From the NCBI GenBank assembly GCA_965146665.1, contig CBCTHE010000019.1:1-64000 (forward strand): DNA of 64,000 nt, given 5' to 3'. The DNA comes from Ructibacterium sp965146665. Its GTDB lineage: Bacteria > Bacillota > Clostridia > Monoglobales > Monoglobaceae. Both the position numbers and the translations under genes were made by a program. Positions 23,026 through 31,223 of this stretch are shown piece after piece; position 1 is the first letter of the stretch; the number at the start of each line of letters is the position of its first letter. Below the pieces are notes generated by a model. It had not been told where the DNA came from. It searched no databases and saw only the letters and a program-made list of their open reading frames with translations.

Positions 23026-23703
23026 TCATCCGTATATCCTGCACGCGGCATATTTTGAAAACGCCTGACTGCGGCGGCTCTCCAGCTGAAGAATATCCGC
23101 CATGACCTGCGGCAGAAACGCATCATACTTAACCTCCAGCAGGATGGTTGTGTCGCCGGCCGGAATGGTGGCTGTGCTGTCCTCAAAGATCTGGCTGTTC
23201 ATCAGTCCGGTGCGAATGTTATAGTCAATGGTCACCCGCACATTGCCCGGCTGGAAAACATAGGGACGCCTCTGATAATCCACAATGGTCTTGGGCCGAA
23301 GAAGTTCATTTTTCATCTTTGTATACAGCTCCATCAGCAGAGGCCGGTCCGCACAGCCGCTCATCCATTCAAGGTCTCCCGCAATGATTTTTTCGGTCTC
23401 CGCCCGGGTGATGGATACGGAAACCTTACTGCACAGTCCGTTGACCTTGCTCTTCTTCTCCAGATTGATCACAGAGTCATCACCGTTGTAAAAACGGATA
23501 CGGAATTTCTCCCGGCGGTTAACGCCGTCAATTTTCTCCCGCAGGGCCTTGTCGCTGAAATTGTCAAAGTACAGGCTTCTTATCTTATAGACACCGTCTT
23601 CTCCAGTATGCGGATCCTGCTTTGCCACCGCGTCAAGCCGCTGTTTCAACACCAGATAGTCCATATAGCTGATGGGATATTTATATTCATGTCTGAATTT
23701 CAT
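23026..23703 (-). CDS. VTC-domain protein (polyphosphate polymerase-like), 225 aa
   Basis: ATG 23703 follows AGAGGTGAGAGT. It is a single VTC/CYTH-type tunnel domain with RHEYKYPISYMDYLVLKQRL, YKIRSLYFDNFSDKAL, FRIRFYNGDDSVINLEKKSK, VTIDYNIRTG and TILLEVKYDAFLP; the alternating Lys, Arg and Glu residues line the tunnel in the family. Eukaryotic Vtc4 makes polyphosphate; bacterial members are less studied. A 217-bp gap with a GC-rich hairpin (CCCGCAAAA/TTTTGCGGG, 22916-22951) separates it from the DUF4956 gene, but the same strand and known association suggest one unit. Confidence 0.9.
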   Translation of the reverse strand: MKFRHEYKYPISYMDYLVLKQRLDAVAKQDPHTGEDGVYKIRSLYFDNFSDKALREKIDGVNRREKFRIRFYNGDDSVINLEKKSKVNGLCSKVSVSITRAETEKIIAGDLEWMSGCADRPLLMELYTKMKNELLRPKTIVDYQRRPYVFQPGNVRVTIDYNIRTGLMNSQIFEDSTATIPAGDTTILLEVKYDAFLPQVMADILQLESRRSQAFSKYAACRIYG

Positions 23704-23887
23704 ACTCTCACCTCTTTTCTATACCGCTTTCTTATTTCATGGACATTTTATTCCCCAAACCTTAAAACTAACTTAAAATAACCCCGTAATTTGTGAACCA
23801 TCTGTTAACATTGCAAGCATCTTTCAAATGTCACCCTTTTTCTCCTTATCTGTTATAAAATAGCTGTGATACAGAAAGGAGTTTGTT

Positions 23888-24484
23888 ATGACATATGGAT
23901 ATGTGAGGGTATCTTCCAAGGATCAAAATGAAATACGCCAGTTTGACGATTTGATACGTCATGGCGTGGAAAAAGCCAATATTATTATGGATAAGCAAAG
24001 CGGTAAGGATTTCTGCCGCAAGGGCTATACCGCCCTGCGCCGGAGACTGCGGGAAGGAGATCTGCTTATCATTAAAAGCATAGACCGGCTTGGGCGCAAT
24101 TATGAAGAAATTCTGGAACAATGGCGTATAATTACAAAAGGCAAAAGGGCTGATATCAGAATTCTTGATATGCCGCTTTTGGACACCACGGCCCATAAGG
24201 ACTTGACCGGCACGCTGATTTCTGACATTGTGCTCCAACTATTGTCCTATGTAGCGCAGAGTGAGCGGGAAAATATACGCCAGCGTCAGCGGGAGGGCAT
24301 TTTGGCCGCAAAACGCCGGGGTGTACAGTTTGGCCGTCCGCCTCTCAAACTGCCCAATGACTTTGCAAAGGTATATCAGGAGTGGAAACTAGAAACAAAG
24401 ACCGCCAAAGAATGTGCTGCGGCACTTCAGATGAACATCAGAACCTTTTACCGAAAGGCAAAAGAATATGAATCACAAAATTAA
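23888..24484 (+). CDS. Small serine recombinase (resolvase/invertase type), 198 aa
   Basis: ATG 23888 follows AGAAAGGAG. Residues 1-135 are a resolvase catalytic domain: MTYGYVRVSSKDQNE with the nucleophile Ser9 or Ser10, the Arg-rich segment KGYTALRRRLREGDLLIIKS, IDRLGRNYEEI, and the long helix LLSYVAQSERENIRQRQREG. A short HTH follows (LETKTAKECAAALQMNIRTFYRKA). Length and order match Tn3-type resolvases and Hin-type invertases. It is the first gene of an AT-rich island and is followed by two identical 19-bp palindromic repeats, possible recombination sites. Confidence 0.93.
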   Translation: MTYGYVRVSSKDQNEIRQFDDLIRHGVEKANIIMDKQSGKDFCRKGYTALRRRLREGDLLIIKSIDRLGRNYEEILEQWRIITKGKRADIRILDMPLLDTTAHKDLTGTLISDIVLQLLSYVAQSERENIRQRQREGILAAKRRGVQFGRPPLKLPNDFAKVYQEWKLETKTAKECAAALQMNIRTFYRKAKEYESQN

Positions 24485-24505
24485 AGATTGCAAATCGTCA
24501 ATGTG

Positions 24506-24524
24506 CGACAAAAAGTATACTTTT
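24506..24524. repeat. 19-bp repeat, copy A (palindromic core)
   Basis: CGACAAAAAGTATACTTTT, with the 14-bp palindrome AAAAGTATACTTTT and central AT. The identical 19 bases recur 117 bp downstream in the same orientation. It lies 22 bp after the recombinase stop. Confidence 0.85.
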
Positions 24525-24622
24525 CAGCAATTATAAAAATTTTGTTTATTTATAATATAAAATTTATTTAATTATAACATATTTTAGAAATAATGTCTAT
24601 ATTCTAACTCCCAAAAAAAGTA
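24525..24622. other. AT-rich spacer between the 19-bp repeats
   Basis: About 98 bp, more than 80 percent A+T, with no open frame and no clean promoter consensus. It should contain the promoter of the large secreted protein. Confidence 0.5.
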
Positions 24623-24641
24623 CGACAAAAAGTATACTTTT
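24623..24641. repeat. 19-bp repeat, copy B
   Basis: Identical to copy A, same orientation; here the palindrome is extended to AAAAAGTATACTTTTT. It ends 29 bp before the start codon of the secreted protein. Confidence 0.85.
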
Positions 24642-24670
24642 TGGCACGAAAAGGGGAGGGACGACACTTT

Positions 24671-27600
24671 ATGAAAAAGTACTCTGTAAAACATCGAACA
24701 ATATTTATATTTCTTATTATTTTTTTACTAAATATTACAAACTATGTAAGTATTTCAGCAACATCTTTCACACCAAGATATACAATGACTCAAAGTGATT
24801 GTAATCTAAAATATTGGGCTAAAGGCTCTTATGGTATAAGCAATGGTTTTCCAAGAAATAAGGACAAAGGCGGCGGAAATTGTACATGGTATGCATTTGG
24901 TCGTGCATGGGAGTTGCTTGGATCGCTTCCAAAATTATGTACTAATAATGCCGGTGCATGGTGGAACTATAATAAAAACAATAACTTTTATTCTTACGGT
25001 TCAACGCCAAAATTAGGAGCCATCGCTGTTTGGGACAAATATGATAATAATAACGGACACGTTGCCGTGGTTGAGGAGATTGGTAATAACTATATAATAT
25101 GTTCAGAATCTGGGTGGAATTATAAAACTACATACTTTCAGACTGTAAAAAGAAGTTTAAACAACAGTTCGCTGGATATGGGATCTAATTATAGATTTTT
25201 AGGATATATCTATATATTAAATGGCACCATTGAAAATAATCCACACATCCATAATTGGAAATATGCATGGGACTGGTCGGCACATCCGCATTATTCAGAA
25301 TATAAATGCACAACCTGCGGGCAGATCAAAACAGAGAAAACACCCAATTATAGAAAGGACTGTATTGCCTGTAATCCAGCCCCTACGCCGCCGCCCACAC
25401 CCCCTTCATCACCAAGCATCCGGGTTTCGTCCACTAATTTTGCGGTTGGAAAGGCCGTTACTGTCAGTTGGAACACCGTTGACCGAGCAACCGGCTATGA
25501 CGTACAGTTAATTCATTCCAAAGACAGCGGTTTTAATCAAAACGTCTCTGTGGGGGGAACTTCCACAACCCTTAATATCAACCATCCCGGTTCCTATACT
25601 GTTACAGTCAGGTCAAAAAATCAATATGGCAGCAGCGGAGCCAGCAATCAAATCAAAATCAATGCCCACAATCCCCTGTCCGTAACCTTTGCTGATCACG
25701 ACGGAACCGTCCTCAACAGACAGACGGTGCGCTATGGCGAAGAGGCCGCGGCTCCGGATTCACCCACCCGTGAAGGATATACTTTCACCGGCTGGGATAG
25801 GTCATTTTCAAAAATAACGACAGATATTACGGTAAAAGCCCAATATAAAATCAATACCTATTCGGTAAAATTCATCAGCCGCACAGGGGAAACCATCGAG
25901 ACACAGCGGATTGAGTATGGAAGTGGCGCAACGCCGCCGGAACCGCCCGAAGCGCCGCCGGGTTATATTTTTGCCGGCTGGGACAAGGAAGATTACAAAT
26001 TTGTCAAAAAGGATCTTTCTATTCACGCGGTCTTTGTGTGGGAAAAGGAGAATCTCCCTATCAAATTTACCGCCGCGCCGATTGTCCGGCGCAATGAGAT
26101 GGGAAGCGGCTATACTGCGGATCTTACCCTTTATAACTATCCAGACATTACAACCGACGGAAAGATCGTGATTGTTCTTAAAACCACAGAAGGTAAAATG
26201 GTGGCATCTAAAACCGAGGCAATCAGCCTGAGCGCAGGACAATCCTCCAAACGTTCGTTATTTGTCCCCTATGACGGCGTTGCCTCTACAGCCGAGGTGA
26301 CGGTTGTGGCAATTATTGACAATGACAAAACCGGTGTTCCAATTTCCGAAAAGGCGGTAATTGATGTTGACTTAAATCTTGAATGGAGCGATTGGAGCAT
26401 TGTAAAGCCAAACCAGTCAGAACAGCTTTCGATTGAAGAAAGGACAGAATACCGAAACCGTACAAAATCTACCACCACTTCTTCAAACAGCAGCATGAGC
26501 GGGTGGACAAAATATGACACAACCTCTTATTGGGGGAATTGGAGCGGATGGCTGAACTATAATCCTGGTTCATCCTCTGCACGTCAAACACAATCAAGGT
26601 ATATACAGCCCACATATAGAACCAAATATCATTATGAAAGGATAAGACTATCAAATGGAAAATATCATTTCTGTACACCTACTGCACAAAATTATTATGG
26701 TTCATCTATAAAATGCATAAAGTACGAAGAACTGCGGACCGATTCTCCATTATATAATACTGGTAGTGTATGGTATCACGTTGACTGGTGTGATTGTCCT
26801 ACAAGGGTACCACATACTTTAACTTGTGGAAGAACTACATATACATATAATTCTTATAACGATCCATGGTATAATGAACGTACATATCAAGAAGTGGCAA
26901 GCAACGGCTATACGCAATGGCAATACCGCGATCTTCATTATACCTACCATTTTTATAAATGGAATGATTGGGGCGGCTGGAGTCCCGACGCTGTGACCTC
27001 AAACAATAATCGGGAAGTGGAAACAAGAACAGCATACCGTTATAAGAGCACCTTCTCGGCAGATATGGAAGACAATGAGGGTGTGCGCAGAAGCTTATCG
27101 GGTGCCGTTGACAACGCTGCCGACGGGAAGCAGGTCACTTTATATGTGTTTAAGGGCGCGAACACAGACCCAACAGAAAGCCAGCTTGAATATGTGGGAC
27201 AGACTACACTTTCAAACGGCGGTCAGTATTCCTTTGATTTTATCACCAAGGAGGAGCCCAGCGAAAAGACAGGCGATTTTATTATAATGATAGGCGTTGA
27301 GGGTGCACTCTCTCCATTCTATGTAGATACCATTAAAGCGCCGGTTCCCGCCTATGAGGTTTCTTTTGCAGTAGACGGCACTGTCATTGATACGCAGACA
27401 ATATTAAAAGGAGAAGCAGCTGTGCTGCCGGACCCACCAGAAAAAGAGGGTTATCAATTCATCGGCTGGGATATGGGCGTTACAAACATACAGGACAACG
27501 CAGTCATTAACGCGGTTTACACCCCAAATCATTACAGCGTAGTTTTTCTGGACTGGGATCATAGGACGATTGACACAAAAACCTTCCAGCACGGTGAAAT

Positions 27601-28492
27601 GCTTCAAACGCCGGAACCATCTGAAAAAGAAGGAAGCACCTTTGCAGGCTGGGATAAAATTATTGACGGTAAAACCGAAGTCACCGAAAATATGATTATT
27701 ACAGCGCAATATGATTTAAATGAATATGAGGTTGTTTTCTATGACAGTGACGGCAGTATTATAAGCAAACAAAAAATAAAGTATGGTCAAGAAGCGGAAA
27801 AACCAGGAGACCCTATTCTTGAAGGATATGTATTTGATACATGGAGCCATTCACTTTCTCTTTCCAGTATCACACAGGATCTTAATGTTTATCCGGTATT
27901 TAAATATGAACAGACCGCAGACGAACCAGTGTTCAGCGTATATGAATCAGAAAAGGAAAATCAGCAAATTGTAATGCTAGCCAGTGACAACCCCGACGCA
28001 ATTATCTATTATACCATTGATGGAAGCGATCCTTCTGTTGATGGCAGTGAATTAGGAATTGAAAATGTAAATGGAACGGTATATTCAGAAGCCTTAGAAA
28101 TGCCCATTGAAACAATCATAAAAGCGATTGCCTATGAAAACGGCAAAAATACAAGTACTATTGCAATATATTATGTTAACCAATCAGAAATAGGCGTAGA
28201 TACTCTAAAATCTTTAAAAATTGTCGGTGCCGCCCTTAAAAACGGCAATATCAATATTGATATCGAAAATCAGGGAAATACCGCTGAAAGCGCGAATGTT
28301 TTTGTTGGAGCATACGATGAAAAGGATTGTCTGATAAAACTTAAATCATCTGATATTTCCGGTCTTGCGGCAGGCGGAATATCAAAAATCAGCCTTGAAG
28401 AAACAAAAAACGCGAAATACTATAAAATTTTTATGTGGAACAATTTAAATAACGGCGTTCCTATATCAGAATGCCTAACACTTAACGTATAA
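24671..28492 (+). CDS. Large secreted CHAP/InlB-repeat surface protein, 1273 aa
   Basis: ATG 24671 follows GGGGAGGGACGACACTTT. A signal peptide (residues 1-30) precedes a CHAP amidase/endopeptidase domain with Cys71 in GGNCTWYAFGRAWE and His130 in GHVAVVEEI. Then come a fibronectin-like segment (about 240-330), two InlB/Flg_new repeats (about 335-456; REGYTFTGWD, PGYIFAGWDK), a Trp/Tyr/Cys-rich region (about 570-793), three more InlB repeats (about 893-1080), a chitobiase-like Ig domain (about 1081-1173, IIYYTIDGSDPSVDGSE) and a CARDB-like end. No LPXTG motif or SLH domain is visible. It probably cuts cell-wall peptides or acts on competitors. AT-rich composition unlike its neighbours suggests acquisition. 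Confidence 0.92.
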   Translation: MKKYSVKHRTIFIFLIIFLLNITNYVSISATSFTPRYTMTQSDCNLKYWAKGSYGISNGFPRNKDKGGGNCTWYAFGRAWELLGSLPKLCTNNAGAWWNYNKNNNFYSYGSTPKLGAIAVWDKYDNNNGHVAVVEEIGNNYIICSESGWNYKTTYFQTVKRSLNNSSLDMGSNYRFLGYIYILNGTIENNPHIHNWKYAWDWSAHPHYSEYKCTTCGQIKTEKTPNYRKDCIACNPAPTPPPTPPSSPSIRVSSTNFAVGKAVTVSWNTVDRATGYDVQLIHSKDSGFNQNVSVGGTSTTLNINHPGSYTVTVRSKNQYGSSGASNQIKINAHNPLSVTFADHDGTVLNRQTVRYGEEAAAPDSPTREGYTFTGWDRSFSKITTDITVKAQYKINTYSVKFISRTGETIETQRIEYGSGATPPEPPEAPPGYIFAGWDKEDYKFVKKDLSIHAVFVWEKENLPIKFTAAPIVRRNEMGSGYTADLTLYNYPDITTDGKIVIVLKTTEGKMVASKTEAISLSAGQSSKRSLFVPYDGVASTAEVTVVAIIDNDKTGVPISEKAVIDVDLNLEWSDWSIVKPNQSEQLSIEERTEYRNRTKSTTTSSNSSMSGWTKYDTTSYWGNWSGWLNYNPGSSSARQTQSRYIQPTYRTKYHYERIRLSNGKYHFCTPTAQNYYGSSIKCIKYEELRTDSPLYNTGSVWYHVDWCDCPTRVPHTLTCGRTTYTYNSYNDPWYNERTYQEVASNGYTQWQYRDLHYTYHFYKWNDWGGWSPDAVTSNNNREVETRTAYRYKSTFSADMEDNEGVRRSLSGAVDNAADGKQVTLYVFKGANTDPTESQLEYVGQTTLSNGGQYSFDFITKEEPSEKTGDFIIMIGVEGALSPFYVDTIKAPVPAYEVSFAVDGTVIDTQTILKGEAAVLPDPPEKEGYQFIGWDMGVTNIQDNAVINAVYTPNHYSVVFLDWDHRTIDTKTFQHGEMLQTPEPSEKEGSTFAGWDKIIDGKTEVTENMIITAQYDLNEYEVVFYDSDGSIISKQKIKYGQEAEKPGDPILEGYVFDTWSHSLSLSSITQDLNVYPVFKYEQTADEPVFSVYESEKENQQIVMLASDNPDAIIYYTIDGSDPSVDGSELGIENVNGTVYSEALEMPIETIIKAIAYENGKNTSTIAIYYVNQSEIGVDTLKSLKIVGAALKNGNINIDIENQGNTAESANVFVGAYDEKDCLIKLKSSDISGLAAGGISKISLEETKNAKYYKIFMWNNLNNGVPISECLTLNV

Positions 28493-28493
28493 T

Positions 28494-28536
28494 AAAAAAC
28501 TGCCGGATAGAGTATTACATTTCCGGCAGTTTTTTT
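28494..28536. terminator. Bidirectional terminator
   Basis: AAACTGCCGG and CCGGCAGTTT with a 16-base loop, A-run on the left and T-run on the right; it separates the convergent surface-protein and hydrogenase genes. Confidence 0.9.
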
Positions 28537-28563
28537 AATTTTATAATACTTTTTCACAAATTC

Positions 28564-30003
28564 TCAGCTGAAGTGCTTTATGGCATCCTCAATGCTCTGC
28601 TCTTTTGCCTGTTTGCCGTACTTGTCAATTTCCAGCTTGTTCTTGGGCCCGTGGGTCAGGCAGCCCGCACCGCCGATACAGCCGCCCACACACGCCATAC
28701 CCTCAATAAAGTTAGCCTTGAGCACGCCTTTCGAGGCCTTGAGCAGTGCCATCCGGCATTCCTCAATGCCGTCACAGGAGATTCCCTCCAGCTTGAAATC
28801 GGTGATCCCCTGTTCCAGCAGCGCCTCTGCGACCGCATCCGCCAGGCCGCCGCACCGCGCGAAAATCCGTCCGTAATAGGAGGCATTGTCCAGCGGGCTC
28901 TCCTCAAGCTCTGTCATATCAATATCCCGGCTGTCGATCAGAGCCTGAAGCTCCGCAAAGGTAATTGCGCTGTCCACATAGGGCTTTACCGTATCCAGCT
29001 TAATCTCCATTTTCTTCGCGGTACAGGGACCGATGAATATTACCTTGCAGTCCGGGTCCAGTTCCTTGAGCTTTTTGGAAATGGTAGCCATGGGAGAGAG
29101 GTTATGAGAAACATTGTCGGCCAGCTTTGGAAACGCCTTCTGCACATAGGAGACAAAGGCAGGACAGCAGGAGCTGGTCAAAAACTCCTTTTCTGCAAGT
29201 TCTGCCGCCTCGTTGTACGCCACCATATCCGCGCCCAGGGCCGCCTCCACCACGCTGTGAAAGCCCAGGGCCTTGATGCCGCTCACCACCTGTCCCAGCT
29301 TCAGGGACTTGTCATAGGTGAACTGTGAGGCAATGGCCGGCGCAATCACCGCATATACCTTATACTTCGTATTATTCTCGCTCTTTTTTATCAGGTCGAT
29401 CACATCCAGAATATAGGACTTATCCATAATCGCACCGAAGGGACACTGATAGACACAGGCGCCGCAGGAAATACACTTGTCATTGTCAATCTTTGCGGAT
29501 TTGTCATCCTCATTCATGCCAATGGCGCCGATCTTACACGCCTCCACACAGGGCCGCTGATAATCCTTAATGGCGCTGTAGGGACATACTTTCGCACACA
29601 TGCCGCAGTTGACGCATTTTTCCTTGTCAATATGCGCCTTCTGGTTTTCATCAAAGGTAATGGCCCCTTTTTTACAGGCGTCCTCACAGCGGTGGGCAAT
29701 ACAGCCGCGGCAGTTATCCGTGACCTGATAGCCGCCCACCGGGCAGCCGTCACAAGCAATGTTCAAAACTTCGATCACATTTGGATTTTTCCGGTTTCCG
29801 CCGGACGCAATATCAATCCGCTGTGCCACAATGGCGCGCTCTTTATAAATACAGCAGCGCATGGTTGGCTTGTCGCCCACAATATTGCCGGCAATGGCGT
29901 CAAAACTTCCCACCAGCGTATCGTCCCAGGCATGGCGCGCAACCTCGCGCAGGACCTTATATTCCAGATACTGAACCTGTGTGTCAAACTTTTTGATTGT
30001 CAT
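28564..30003 (-). CDS. [FeFe] hydrogenase, monomeric, 4Fe-4S-rich (group B-like)
   Basis: The N-terminal 200 residues hold several Cys clusters including two ferredoxin-type 4Fe-4S motifs (CVNCGMCAKVCPYSAI and CISCGACVYQCPFGAI). The catalytic domain has the H-cluster motifs: L1 TSSCCPAF (about 276), L2 SPMATISKKL (about 302), then GPCTAKK and L3 MACVGGCIGGAGC (about 437). These are variants of the prototypical motifs, as in group B hydrogenases of Clostridia. It could oxidise or evolve H2 with ferredoxin; maturation genes are not in this window. It is the last gene of the sensory hydrogenase cluster. Confidence 0.93.
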   Translation of the reverse strand: MTIKKFDTQVQYLEYKVLREVARHAWDDTLVGSFDAIAGNIVGDKPTMRCCIYKERAIVAQRIDIASGGNRKNPNVIEVLNIACDGCPVGGYQVTDNCRGCIAHRCEDACKKGAITFDENQKAHIDKEKCVNCGMCAKVCPYSAIKDYQRPCVEACKIGAIGMNEDDKSAKIDNDKCISCGACVYQCPFGAIMDKSYILDVIDLIKKSENNTKYKVYAVIAPAIASQFTYDKSLKLGQVVSGIKALGFHSVVEAALGADMVAYNEAAELAEKEFLTSSCCPAFVSYVQKAFPKLADNVSHNLSPMATISKKLKELDPDCKVIFIGPCTAKKMEIKLDTVKPYVDSAITFAELQALIDSRDIDMTELEESPLDNASYYGRIFARCGGLADAVAEALLEQGITDFKLEGISCDGIEECRMALLKASKGVLKANFIEGMACVGGCIGGAGCLTHGPKNKLEIDKYGKQAKEQSIEDAIKHFS

Positions 30004-30047
30004 AACGAATACCTCTCTATTTCTCTATTCTATTTCCACAGCGCCGC

Positions 30048-31223
30048 TCAGTAATAAAAGACATGAACCGTCTTTCCCATCTTTTTCAGACATTCACTGA
30101 GCTCCTCAATCAGCCGCATCTTAATGCTGAACGTGATGGGCAGATCGGGATTCTGGTGGGCGGAATTGATGGCGCGGCCCGCATAAAAATTCACATCCGT
30201 GGCCTCCTGAAACAGAAGCCTTGCAATTCTGGACGCGCCGTCCTTATGATAGCCCCATTCCTCAAACAGGCTGTTGTTATCCAGATAATTTTTAGCATAT
30301 TCCAAGACGCGGCTGATGGTGATAACCCCCTCAGTCACAAGATCCACGCCCTCAATTTTTGCCGTCGGCGGGATATGGGGATCGAAATAGTCCAGCTCCG
30401 TCTCCATTTCCTTGCCCAGATACCGGGCCACGATATTGCTTGACGTGCCGCCGCAGACAATGTGCTTTCCCTCCTCGGCGAAGAATTTTCCCAGCATTTT
30501 TGCATCGTCCGCATCGTCCGCCGGCGGCCCGATCATAAGATTGCAGGTCTTCCGCTTCCGCACCTGGACGGTGGCAATGGTGGTGTCGTCCCCGGGCCTG
30601 TTGGCATAGAGCCGGTTGCACTCGTCCGAGATCAGGGACGTGATGGTTTTGGCCGTCAGCGTCCAGTTATAGTGTTCCTCAATAAAGGTGACAATGTTCT
30701 CACGCTGCCAGCCATAGTTCAGAATCTCTCCCACACCGGCATAGATGGCGCCGTCGCTCATGGCGATAAACACGTCGTCCAGCTGGAGCTTCAGCCTTGT
30801 TTCATGGATTGTCTTCCCTTCTATCACACGGCTGTTGACCGGATAGTCATAGTGCTTTCCATCGCGGAGCAGAATCACCATGGGATTGTCGAACTGGATC
30901 ATCTCCACCTCTTCGTTGTGTATAAAACGCATAATGGTGAAGGTGGAATAAGCCACGCCGCGCCGCTGGCACACCGGAAGCGTGGCCGCGATGGTGGCCA
31001 CGCAGTCGTCAATGCTCATGCCGGCCGCCACCATGGTGGATATGATTTTTGAGGTGAGGGTGGACAAAATATTGGCCTTGACACCGCTGCCCAGTCCGTC
31101 CGCCAGTACCACAATCAGCTCGTCGTCCGCCTTGCGGATCACCTCCACCATATCCCCGCAGAGCTGTTCTCCCTGTTTATTCAAGCTCAGGTAACCAACG
31201 TCAGCAAACAGATTATTCTTCAT
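30048..31223 (-). CDS. SpoIIE-type PP2C serine phosphatase, 391 aa
   Basis: The N-terminal 230 residues form a PP2C/SpoIIE domain with acidic metal-site motifs: GDMVEVIRKADDELIVVLADGLGSG, DDVFIAMSDGAIYAG and NRPGDDTTIATVQV. The C-terminal 150 residues are a separate conserved domain (KMLGKFFAEEGKHIVCGGTS, DYFDPHIPPTAKIEGVDLVTEG). It shares 11 bp with the upstream sensory hydrogenase gene, so they are co-translated. Such phosphatases next to PAS-type [FeFe] hydrogenases are a recurrent arrangement in Clostridia. The hydrogenase is thought to sense H2 or redox state and the phosphatase to pass the signal; the target protein is unknown. Confidence 0.92.
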   Translation of the reverse strand: MKNNLFADVGYLSLNKQGEQLCGDMVEVIRKADDELIVVLADGLGSGVKANILSTLTSKIISTMVAAGMSIDDCVATIAATLPVCQRRGVAYSTFTIMRFIHNEEVEMIQFDNPMVILLRDGKHYDYPVNSRVIEGKTIHETRLKLQLDDVFIAMSDGAIYAGVGEILNYGWQRENIVTFIEEHYNWTLTAKTITSLISDECNRLYANRPGDDTTIATVQVRKRKTCNLMIGPPADDADDAKMLGKFFAEEGKHIVCGGTSSNIVARYLGKEMETELDYFDPHIPPTAKIEGVDLVTEGVITISRVLEYAKNYLDNNSLFEEWGYHKDGASRIARLLFQEATDVNFYAGRAINSAHQNPDLPITFSIKMRLIEELSECLKKMGKTVHVFYY

